Made by a program: the position numbers and the translations under genes. A stretch of 5,835 nucleotides of DNA, from positions 1 to 5,835 of the forward strand of contig CAYMOV010000152.1 of assembly GCA_964392085.1 (NCBI GenBank), in the 5' to 3' direction. The notes beneath the pieces are model-generated. The model saw only the letters and a list, made by a program, of their open reading frames with translations. It was not told the origin of the DNA and did no database searches. The DNA comes from CAYMOV01 sp964392085. Lineage in GTDB: Bacteria; Oederibacteriota; Muellerivitia; Muellerivitales; Muellerivitaceae. Positions 1 through 5,640 of this stretch are shown here, piece after piece. Position 1 is the stretch's first letter. The number at the start of each line of letters is the position of its first letter.

Positions 1-657
1 ATGGGGCAGGCCCTTCAGGAAGGCCGGGTGGACGTGGCCATCGCGCCCGTCGTGGCGCATTTCCTCAACCCCGAGTTGACCGTGGTGCCGGTGGCGGGCA
101 TCGTGTCCAAGGGCGCCGTCCAAAGCGTCCGATTACTCCACCACCGGCCCTTGGGCCGCATCCTACGGATTTGGGCCGACTCGAACTCACAGAATTCGGT
201 GTTCCTTTCCCGCCTGATCCTGAAGCGCTGGTACGGCGTGAAGAAACCCGACATCGTCACGGCGGACATGTCGACCTTCCACGCCAACCAGATCGGCCCC
301 TGGGACGCCTGCCTGCAGATCGGCGACGCGGCCCTCAACGCGGCTCCCTTCGGCATGACCGTGACCGACCTGGGGACCGAGTGGACCCGCCAGACCGGAA
401 AGCCCTTCGTGTACGCCGTCTGGACCGCCCGCAACGTGGAGATCGCCCGGGAGGTCCATCCCATGCTCATGGCCGCCAAGAACGAGGGGCTCAAGCATTT
501 CGACGACATCGTGAAGGCCTACAAGGGCTTCTGGGTGTTCGACCAGCCCAAGCTGAAGGCCTACCTGGAGAACAACCTGGCCTTCGACCTGGGGCCCGCT
601 GAGATGCAGGGCCTGATGGAATTCAAGAACCTCCTGAAAGAGGAAGGTTTCCTGTGA
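1..657 (+). CDS. mqnA: MqnA, chorismate dehydratase (menaquinone, futalosine pathway), N-terminus missing
   Basis: MqnA removes water from chorismate to give 3-[(1-carboxyvinyl)oxy]benzoate, the first committed step of the futalosine route to menaquinone; it is a cytoplasmic enzyme with a periplasmic-binding-protein-like fold. The 218 visible residues carry the family's features in order: the GRVDVA segment (residues 8-13), a GIVSKGAVQSV strand (33-43), the ligand-loop region SNSQNS (61-66), DACLQIGDAAL (102-112) and DLGTEWTRQTGKPFVYAVW (123-141). Family members are usually about 270-290 residues and begin with an IGxIxYLN-type motif. That motif and roughly 50-60 residues are absent here, so the ATG at base 1 is probably an internal methionine at the window edge and not the true start. 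The stop TGA (655-657) overlaps the GTG start of mqnC. Family assignment is confident; the start is unknown. Confidence 0.9.
   Translation: MGQALQEGRVDVAIAPVVAHFLNPELTVVPVAGIVSKGAVQSVRLLHHRPLGRILRIWADSNSQNSVFLSRLILKRWYGVKKPDIVTADMSTFHANQIGPWDACLQIGDAALNAAPFGMTVTDLGTEWTRQTGKPFVYAVWTARNVEIAREVHPMLMAAKNEGLKHFDDIVKAYKGFWVFDQPKLKAYLENNLAFDLGPAEMQGLMEFKNLLKEEGFL
640..653 (+). promoter_or_regulatory. Ribosome binding site that fixes the GTG start of mqnC
   Basis: GAGGAAGG at 640-647 lies 6 nt before a GTG at 654. The GTG shares bases with the mqnA stop (GTGA, 654-657), the usual arrangement for translational coupling. No better ATG lies nearby, and the conserved protein starts soon after. Confidence 0.75.
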
Positions 658-1894
658 GCGTCGCCCCACCGGTCGCGGGCGCCGAAGCCCTCCTCGAGAA
701 GGTCCTGGACGGCCACAAGGTCAACCGGGAAGAGGCCGCTTGGCTGTTCCACAACGCCTCATTGATGGAACTGGGCCAGGTCGCCCACAGCCTCCGCCTG
801 AGGAGCCGTGACCCGAAGGTCACCACCTTCCTCATCGACCGCAACATCAACTACACCAATGTCTGCGTGACCTACTGCAAATTCTGCGCCTTCTACCGCG
901 CCCCCGGGGACCGGGAAGGCTATGTCAACCAGCCCGAGGTGGTGGTGGCCAAGGTGGCGGAAGCCAAGGCCAAGGGCGCCACCCAGATCCTGCTCCAGGG
1001 GGGGCACCACCCCGACCTGACTTTCGATTGGTACCTGAAGCTCCTGTCCTCCATCAAGCGGGCCCATCCCGACATCACCCTGCACGCCTTCTCGCCCCCC
1101 GAGGTCACCCACTTCGCCGAGCTGTTCAAGATGGAGGTCGTGGACATCCTCAAGCAATTCCGCGCCGCCGGCATGGACTCCATGCCGGGCGGGGGAGCGG
1201 AGATCCTGGTGGACAAGGTCCGCCAGGACATCGCCCCCCTGAAGGCCACCACCGACGAGTGGCTGGGCGTCATGCGCACCCTGCACGGGTTGGGGATGCG
1301 GTCCACGGCCACCATGATGTTCGGCCATGTGGAGGCCCCCGAGGACCGCGTCGAGCACATGTTCCGGATCCGGGAACTCCAGGAGGAGACCGGGGGGTTC
1401 CTGGGCTTCATCCCCTGGCTGTACCAATCGGGCAACGAGAGCCTGGGACTGACCACGGCCANNNNNNNNNNNNNNNNNNNNNNNNNNNNNNNNNNNNNNN
1501 NNNNNNNNNNNNNNNNNNNNNNNNNNNNNNNNNNNNNNNNNNNNNNNNNNNNNNNNNNNNNTTCATCCCCTGGCTGTACCAATCGGGCAACGAGAGCCTG
1601 GGACTGACCACGGCCAGCGGCCATGATTACCTCAAGACCCTGGCCCTGGCCCGGATCATCCTGAACCACATCCTGCCCAACCTGCAGGCCTCCTGGGTCA
1701 CCCCAGGCAAGAAGATCGGCCAGCTGGGCCTGACCTTCGGCGCCAACGATTTCGGCAGTATCATGCTGGAGGAGAATGTGGTGGCCTCCACCGGGGTGCA
1801 TTACGATATGGAACTGCCCGAGATGAAGCGGCTGATCCGCGAGATGGGCTTTGAGCCCAAGCAGCGCACCACGACCTACCAGCTGGTGAATTAA
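654..1894 (+). CDS. mqnC: MqnC, cyclic dehypoxanthinyl futalosine synthase (radical SAM), interrupted by an assembly gap
   Basis: MqnC is a radical SAM enzyme that cyclises dehypoxanthinyl futalosine in the futalosine menaquinone pathway. The CX3CX2C cluster motif is C71, C75 and C78, in the context NYTNVCVTYCKFCAFYR. It is followed by LLQGGHHPDL (113-122), SPPE (147-150), MPGGGAEIL (177-185) and TATMMFGHVE (218-227). The C-terminal part past the gap carries IQASWVT-like, FGANDFGS and MEENVV-like segments typical of MqnC. VCVTxCKFCAFYR and the FGANDFGS tail favour MqnC over its relative MqnE. As printed the reading frame breaks: the left part is in frame with base 654, while the right part (1562-1894) is in another frame. 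Deleting 155 nt (the N run plus one copy of the 55-nt duplicate) joins both parts in frame into 361 residues, the normal family length. This is therefore an intact gene with an assembly artefact, not a pseudogene. It overlaps mqnA by 4 nt. Confidence 0.93.
1407..1616. repeat. 55-nt direct duplicate flanking the N run (assembly artefact)
   Basis: Bases 1407-1461 and 1562-1616 are identical over exactly 55 nt, each encoding the same FIPWLYQSGNESLGLTTA segment of MqnC. The copies end exactly at the N run on both sides. That is what two contigs sharing a k-mer-length end look like when a scaffolder joins them with Ns instead of merging the overlap. Confidence 0.93.
1462..1561. other. Assembly gap, 100 N
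   Basis: Exactly 100 undetermined bases, a common placeholder for a gap of unknown length. Because the flanks already overlap by 55 nt and the protein is complete once they are merged, the true missing length is most likely zero. Confidence 0.95.
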
Positions 1895-1902
1895 AGGGCG
1901 TG

Positions 1903-1922
1903 AAACCCCAGAGACGGGTTTT
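1903..1922 (+). terminator. Weak intrinsic-terminator-like hairpin after mqnC
   Basis: AAACCC (1903-1908) and GGGTTT (1916-1921) form a 6-bp stem with a 7-nt loop, running into TTTTG at the 3' side. It starts 8 nt after the mqnC stop. The stem is short and the T-run is mostly inside the stem, so termination here would be modest; the REP-like hairpins that follow may add to it. Confidence 0.42.
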
Positions 1923-1992
1923 GTAGGGGCGACCCGGCGGGTCGCCCCTCATGGACCGGCATCCAACGGGCAAGCCAACGGCTCGCCCCTAC
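1923..1992. repeat. REP/BIME-like palindromic element
   Basis: A 70-bp element bounded by inverted ends GTAGGGGCGA (1923-1932) and TCGCCCCTAC (1983-1992). Inside, the left hairpin has a perfect 11-bp stem (AGGGGCGACCC 1925-1935 with GGGTCGCCCCT 1939-1949, loop GGC). The right hairpin pairs 1968-1976 with 1980-1988 at 8 of 9 positions around an AAC loop. Two imperfectly matched hairpins in opposite orientation in a short intergenic space is the layout of REP pairs (BIMEs). Elements of this kind are generally dispersed, non-autonomous and in some genomes linked to RAYT (TnpA-REP) transposases; no such gene is in this window. It could also protect the mqnC transcript end. Confidence 0.75.
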
Positions 1993-2004
1993 CATCGACT
2001 GAGA

Positions 2005-2017
2005 AGAGGCTTTTCAG
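2005..2017 (+). promoter_or_regulatory. Ribosome binding site of queF
   Basis: AGAGG at 2005-2009 lies 8 nt before the ATG at 2018, supporting that start. I see no convincing -35/-10 pair between the REP-like element and this site. Confidence 0.55.
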
Positions 2018-2410
2018 ATGAAGTCCTATACCGACCGCCACGCCAAGGCGGGGCTCGACGCGAAGCTCCCGGCCCTGGACACGTTCCCCAACCAGTTCCC
2101 GGGCTATACCATCACCATCGAGAACCCCGAGTACAACGCCATCTGCCCCAAGACCGGCCTGCCCGATTTCGGCACCGTGGTCCTCCAGTACGAGCCGGTG
2201 GACCATGTGCTGGAGCTCAAGAGCTACAAGGGCTACATCACGGGCTACCGCAACGTGGGCATCTTCTACGAGAACGCCGTGAACCGAATCCTTCGGGACG
2301 TGGTAAAGGCGGCCAAGCCCAAATGGTGCCGCGTCACCATGCGGTTCAACGCCCGGGGCGGCATCAACTCCATCGTCGAAGCCGTCCATGGCAAGCCCCC
2401 CAAAGCCTGA
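2018..2410 (+). CDS. queF: QueF, NADPH-dependent preQ0 (7-cyano-7-deazaguanine) reductase, short type
   Basis: QueF reduces the nitrile of 7-cyano-7-deazaguanine to the aminomethyl of preQ1, using two NADPH, in queuosine tRNA modification; it acts in the cytoplasm. The protein has 130 residues, on the short side for the unimodular (B. subtilis-like) type and far below the bimodular E. coli type. The nucleophilic cysteine is C43 in AICPKTGLPDF, with the conserved aspartate D50 seven residues on. The QueF signature ELKSYKGY is at 66-73, followed by YRNVGIFYENAVNRI (77-91) with substrate-binding Glu at 85, and FNARGGIN near the C-terminus (110-117). The residue before Glu85 is Tyr; from memory the B. 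subtilis enzyme has His there. The ATG at 2018 has a fair ribosome site. The last 23 nt overlap the next gene in another frame. No other queuosine gene is visible here. Confidence 0.95.
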   Translation: MKSYTDRHAKAGLDAKLPALDTFPNQFPGYTITIENPEYNAICPKTGLPDFGTVVLQYEPVDHVLELKSYKGYITGYRNVGIFYENAVNRILRDVVKAAKPKWCRVTMRFNARGGINSIVEAVHGKPPKA

Positions 2411-3239
2411 CCCTCCCCGCCGCCGACCCCTTTGGTTCTGGGGCGCCCTGTGCCTCCTCTTCCTGGGGGGGGCCTGGTTCTTCCTGTCCCGGGGCCCCGG
2501 AAAAACCTGGTTGGACCGCGTGAGGAACGCCCCCCCGAAGACCGCCGCCGAGGCCCTGACGCGGTTGGGGGACGAGATCAAGAAAAACCCCCAAACCCCG
2601 GACCCCTATTTCCTCCGGGGACTGCTGTATTTCCGCATGGGGAATTACAACGCCGCCGCCGCCGATTTCACCGAGGCCCTCCGGCTGAAACCCGACCTGG
2701 CGGAGGCCTACGACCAACGGGCTTTTTGCTACCGGTACCTCAACGACTCCAACCGGTCCCTGGCGGACTTTTCCGAGGCCATCCGGTTGGAGCCGGACAA
2801 CCCAAAATTCCTCACGGGCCGGGGGATGGAATACGCCGGCCTGGGGATGAACCGGGAATCCCTCAAGGACTTCGACCAGGCCATCACCCAGAACCCCGAC
2901 TACCTGGATGTTTACGTCTACCGGGGTGAAGTCCTGGTGAAAATGGGCAGAAAGCCGGAGGCGAAGAGGGATTTCGAGAAGGCCGCCTCGATCCCGACGG
3001 ATAACCTGGACAGCTTGGACAGCCAGGGCCGGGCCCTCATCAATCTGGAACGCTACGAGGACGCCCTGAAGGTGTACAACCGCGCGCTGGAGGTGAGCCC
3101 CTCCTACCTCCCGGCCCTCCGGGGCCGGTCGCTGGTCTACGTGAAGATGGGGAACCTGGACGCGGCCCAGGCGGACCTGATGAAGGCCTCCCAACTGCAC
3201 AAGGAACAGAACCAGGCCGTCACCGCCCAAACCCCTTGA
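2388..3239 (+). CDS. Membrane-anchored tetratricopeptide-repeat (TPR) protein
   Basis: A 283-residue protein of unknown specific role. Residues 1-14 are Pro/Arg-rich (PRRRP), followed by one hydrophobic segment at about 15-33 (LWFWGALCLLFLGGAWFFL). The arginines before it suggest an N-in signal anchor, placing the rest outside the cytoplasm. Six TPR units of about 34 residues run from about 72 to 275, recognisable by G/A at positions 8 and 20 and P near position 32: for example RGLLYFRMGNYNAAAADFTEAL, RGEVLVKMGRKPEAKRDFEKA and GRALINLERYEDALKVYNRAL. TPRs form a helical scaffold for protein binding. The ATG at 2388 lies inside queF and lacks a good Shine-Dalgarno, so translation may be coupled to queF. 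Later in-frame TTG or GTG codons (about 2511, 2520) would lose the hydrophobic segment, so the ATG is preferred. C22 is not in a lipobox (Leu at -1). Family certain, function not inferred. Confidence 0.88.
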   Translation: MASPPKPDPPRRRPLWFWGALCLLFLGGAWFFLSRGPGKTWLDRVRNAPPKTAAEALTRLGDEIKKNPQTPDPYFLRGLLYFRMGNYNAAAADFTEALRLKPDLAEAYDQRAFCYRYLNDSNRSLADFSEAIRLEPDNPKFLTGRGMEYAGLGMNRESLKDFDQAITQNPDYLDVYVYRGEVLVKMGRKPEAKRDFEKAASIPTDNLDSLDSQGRALINLERYEDALKVYNRALEVSPSYLPALRGRSLVYVKMGNLDAAQADLMKASQLHKEQNQAVTAQTP

Positions 3240-3280
3240 AGGCCTGTTTTCACGGTCCCGACGGACCCTCTGGAGTCCCC

Positions 3281-3318
3281 GGCCCCTTTTCGTTCTTGCG
3301 GAAGGGGCCTTTCTTATT
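3281..3318 (+). terminator. Intrinsic terminator after the TPR gene
   Basis: GGCCCCTT (3281-3288) pairs perfectly with AAGGGGCC (3302-3309). The loop is 13 nt, the first two positions of which can form G-T wobbles, and TTTCTTATT follows. A GC-rich stem with a T-rich tail 41 nt after the TPR stop fits a Rho-independent terminator for the queF-TPR transcript. A smaller hairpin, GGTCC/GGACC with a CGAC loop, lies at 3254-3267. Confidence 0.75.
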
Positions 3319-3321
3319 GGG

Positions 3322-3327
3322 TATAAT
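3322..3327 (+). promoter_or_regulatory. -10 box of a sigma-70-type promoter for the aminopropyltransferase operon
   Basis: A perfect TATAAT lies 28 nt before the start codon at 3356, just past the terminator tail. The -35 is poor: TTGCGG at 3296-3301 is the best candidate, but its 20-nt spacer is long and it overlaps the terminator loop. The expected transcript start is near 3334, giving a leader of about 20 nt. In a GC-rich intergenic stretch a perfect -10 hexamer is unlikely to be chance, but the missing -35 keeps confidence moderate. Confidence 0.6.
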
Positions 3328-3345
3328 CCCTGCCATCCTGAACCC

Positions 3346-3355
3346 GGAGAACCCG
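3346..3355 (+). promoter_or_regulatory. Ribosome binding site that decides the aminopropyltransferase start
   Basis: GGAGA at 3346-3350 sits 5 nt before the ATG at 3356. This supports that ATG over the in-frame TTG at 3236, which would translate through the terminator and promoter. Confidence 0.7.
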
Positions 3356-4255
3356 ATGCCCCCGAAGACTGAATGGGTGACCAACGATTTTGGCCATGTG
3401 TACCAGGGCCGTTCCCTCTACAAGGGCAAGACGCCCTTCCAGACCATGGAGATCTTCGAGAACGACACCTTCGGGACGCTCCTTTTCCTCGACGGCAAGA
3501 TCCAGATCTCCGACGGCGACGAGAACCGCTACCACCAATACCTGGTCTCCGCCCCCCTCTTGGCCCACAAGAACCCCAAGCGCATGCTGGTCATCGGAGG
3601 GGGTGACTGCTTCGCCCTTGAGGAGGCCATTAAGTTCAAGAGCCTGGACCGCATCCTCATGGTGGAGATCGACAAGGGGGTCGTGGATTTCTGCCGCAAG
3701 CATTACCCGGCCCTGAAGAAACCCTTCGCGGACAAACGCGTGGAAATCGTCTTCCAGGACGCCCGAAAGTGGGTGGAGGACCATCCCGAGAAATTCGACG
3801 TGATGATCATCGACCTGACCGAGCCCCACGGCCCGTCCAAGATGCTGTACACCCGGGAGTTCTACAAGCTCTGTAAGAGCCGACTCAGCGAGGGCGGGGT
3901 GCTTTCGATCCACACGGACAACTACTACCTGTTCCCCGAATCCTTCGCGACCATCTACAAGACCGTCAAGAGCGTGTTCCCCCACATCGCCACGGCGCGG
4001 GTGGACATGCCCTGCTTCGGCATGGGCTGGACCTACCGGCTCGCGGCCCCCAAGCCCATCTCGGTGTCCCTGATGCAGAAGAACCTCAAGCGCCTGAGGG
4101 CGCAGGGGCACCAGCTGGACCATTTCGCGCCGTCCCTCTACCTCGACCAGCCCACCGGGGAAGAGGTCGGGGTCATCTCCAAGCGTGGCCGGGTTTCCAC
4201 CGACCGGAAGCCCTTCGACAAGTTCGAGAAGCTGGAGAAATACGTCACGCGCTGA
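3356..4255 (+). CDS. speE: Polyamine aminopropyltransferase (spermidine synthase family), divergent active site
   Basis: Spermidine synthases transfer the aminopropyl group of decarboxylated SAM to a diamine such as putrescine, releasing 5'-methylthioadenosine. The 299-residue protein has the N-terminal beta-sheet domain (FQTMEIFENDTFGTLLFLDGKIQ, 28-50; DENRYHQYL, 55-63) and then a Rossmann methyltransferase-like domain. That domain has the nucleotide loop VIGGGDCF (79-86), acidic VEID (103-106) and FQDARKWV (133-140), and the catalytic-loop equivalent IIDLTEPHGP (151-160). The fold and length match the family. Several usual residues differ: GGGDG is GGGDC, the D(S/T)(S/T)DP motif is DLTEP (D153 kept, second Asp now E156), YHE/YQE is YHQ, and the usual Gln-Ser region after the next strand is HTDNYY (186-191). 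Substrate preference may therefore be unusual. It probably starts an operon with the amidohydrolase 12 nt downstream. Confidence 0.85.
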   Translation: MPPKTEWVTNDFGHVYQGRSLYKGKTPFQTMEIFENDTFGTLLFLDGKIQISDGDENRYHQYLVSAPLLAHKNPKRMLVIGGGDCFALEEAIKFKSLDRILMVEIDKGVVDFCRKHYPALKKPFADKRVEIVFQDARKWVEDHPEKFDVMIIDLTEPHGPSKMLYTREFYKLCKSRLSEGGVLSIHTDNYYLFPESFATIYKTVKSVFPHIATARVDMPCFGMGWTYRLAAPKPISVSLMQKNLKRLRAQGHQLDHFAPSLYLDQPTGEEVGVISKRGRVSTDRKPFDKFEKLEKYVTR

Positions 4256-4267
4256 GGCCGGGAGGCC

Positions 4268-5545
4268 ATGACCCCGCGCCTAGCCCTTTTCGCCCGCGCG
4301 ATCCTGACCCGACACCGCGCCCAACCGCTGGAGAACGCCTTCGTCCTCGTCCAGGGCCACCGCATCCTCCAGGTGGGCCAGCGGAAGGACCTCCAGTTCC
4401 TTCCCTCGGTCCGGGTCCTGGACCTGGGCGACACGATCCTCCTGCCGGGCCTGATCAACGCCCACTGCCACCTGGACTTCACCTCCCTCCAGGGCAAGGT
4501 GCCCCTCCGGGACGGCTTCCGGGATTGGCTGACCCGGATCGCTCTTAAGACACGGGGGACCACCCCGGCGGACTTCAAGCGGTCCATCGCGGAGGGCATC
4601 CGGCAATCCCTCGACCACGGCACCACCACCCTTTACGATATCTCCACGAGTTACGAGAGTTACGAACTCCTGAAGAAATCCGGCCTCCGGTCCGCCGTGT
4701 TTTTCGAGGCGCTCGATTTCGGCCAACCACTCCCCCTCGCCGTCTGGAAACGGCTCCTGGAGCGCGTGAAGCGGGCCACCGCCTTCCCGCCCCATCCTAC
4801 GACCCTGCGTTGGGGCTTTTCGCCCCACACCCCCTATACGGTGTCCCGGGAGCTGTTCCACCTGGTGGGGCGCCAGCTGGCCCATCACCGGAAAATGCCC
4901 ACGGCGATCCACGTGGGGGAGAGCCGGTCGGAGTGGGAGCTTTTTCAAAAGGGGCGGGGGGCCTTGGCCAAGCGCCGCTCCGAGATCAACCCCGATTGGG
5001 CGAAACCCCACGCCAAGACCCCGGTCCAATTCCTCTCGAAATTGGGGTGGCTCCCCAAGCTGGACCTCGCGGTCCATTGCAACACCGTGGACGGGAAGGA
5101 TCTCGAACTCCTGGCGAAGCACCGGATCGGCGTGGTGCATTGCCCGGGGAGCCACGCCTTTTTCGGCCACCCCAAGTTCCGTTACGCCGAATTCAAGAAA
5201 CGGGGCATTCCCGTGGCGTTGGGCACCGACAGCCTGGCGTCCAACCGATCCCTTTCCATGTTCCGGGAAATGCGGTTGTTCGCCCAGGCGAACCCCACAG
5301 TCCGCCCAAGCGAGGTCCTGTCCCTGGCGACGGACCGGGCGGCGGAGGCCCTGGGGGAAGGGAAGTCCCTGGGGCAGGTCCGGCCCGGGTATTTGGCGGA
5401 CCTCATCGGGGTCCCGGCGCCCAGCCACTTACCGAGGGACCCTGAGGAACTGGCGGAGTGGGTAATCCACCACCAAGGACCGGTCTCCTTCAGCATGGTG
5501 AATGGGGAAAGGCTCCTCCGGGTCACGGAAGGCTCCCGCGCCTAA
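4268..5545 (+). CDS. Metal-dependent amidohydrolase, TRZ/ATZ group; candidate aminofutalosine or methylthioadenosine deaminase
   Basis: A 425-residue hydrolase of the amidohydrolase superfamily (composite beta domain plus TIM barrel). Metal and catalytic residues are visible in order: H66 and H68 in LLPGLINAHCHLDF, H187 in SPHTPYTVS, H215 and E218 in HVGES, H270 in AVHCNTVD, H291 in VVHCPGSHAFF and D321 in GTDSLASNRSLSMFREM. The set HxH, HxxE, H and D is that of mononuclear-metal deaminases such as SAH/MTA deaminase, chlorohydrolases and MqnX. The GxLADLIGV strand (374-381) closes the small beta domain. In futalosine-pathway bacteria a member of this group (MqnX) converts aminofutalosine to futalosine; others deaminate 5'-methylthioadenosine. 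mqnA and mqnC lie upstream and an aminopropyltransferase is the direct neighbour, so either substrate is plausible. The start is odd: GGGAGG (4260-4265) ends only 2 nt before the ATG, and a second GAGG (4254-4257) is 10 nt away. The N-terminus LALFARAILT suits the family, so the ATG is kept. Confidence 0.87.
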   Translation: MTPRLALFARAILTRHRAQPLENAFVLVQGHRILQVGQRKDLQFLPSVRVLDLGDTILLPGLINAHCHLDFTSLQGKVPLRDGFRDWLTRIALKTRGTTPADFKRSIAEGIRQSLDHGTTTLYDISTSYESYELLKKSGLRSAVFFEALDFGQPLPLAVWKRLLERVKRATAFPPHPTTLRWGFSPHTPYTVSRELFHLVGRQLAHHRKMPTAIHVGESRSEWELFQKGRGALAKRRSEINPDWAKPHAKTPVQFLSKLGWLPKLDLAVHCNTVDGKDLELLAKHRIGVVHCPGSHAFFGHPKFRYAEFKKRGIPVALGTDSLASNRSLSMFREMRLFAQANPTVRPSEVLSLATDRAAEALGEGKSLGQVRPGYLADLIGVPAPSHLPRDPEELAEWVIHHQGPVSFSMVNGERLLRVTEGSRA

Positions 5546-5640
5546 TGGGGACGGCGTTGTGTGGACCTTAAATGCGTACTCTCATAGGGGCTCCGCCCCT
5601 ATGTACCCTGAGGCAACGCTTTAAACAGTTTCGAGTCCAA
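5544..5640. repeat. Degenerate first unit of a 97-bp tandem repeat
   Basis: This stretch starts at the last two bases of the amidohydrolase stop codon and lines up with the next unit at a 97-bp offset. The right part (5584-5640) matches 5681-5737 at 48 of 57 positions. The left part matches only in pieces (GGCG, GGACC, ATGCG) at an offset of 96, so a one-base indel is needed. The palindrome ATAGGGGC-TCC-GCCCCTAT (5584-5602) is perfectly kept. Confidence 0.8.

Noticed and set aside
759..1427. Long antisense open frames over mqnC, the TPR gene, speE and the amidohydrolase
   Set aside because: These are mirror frames of GC-rich coding sequence, without ribosome sites or recognisable domains, and each lies opposite a well-supported gene.
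1462..1607. MqnC reading continued through the N run in the left frame, ending SSPGCTNRATRAWD
   Set aside because: This tail is the duplicated 55 nt read in the wrong frame; it disappears when the overlap is merged.
2388..2460. TPR protein as a lipoprotein
   Set aside because: The cysteine at residue 22 is preceded by Leu, not Gly, Ala or Ser, and lies within the hydrophobic stretch instead of at its end, so no lipobox is present.
3236..3355. Upstream TTG start giving the aminopropyltransferase 40 extra residues
   Set aside because: The TTG overlaps the TPR stop codon, and the extension would translate an intrinsic terminator and a TATAAT box. The ATG at 3356 has a good ribosome site and the family N-terminus begins there.
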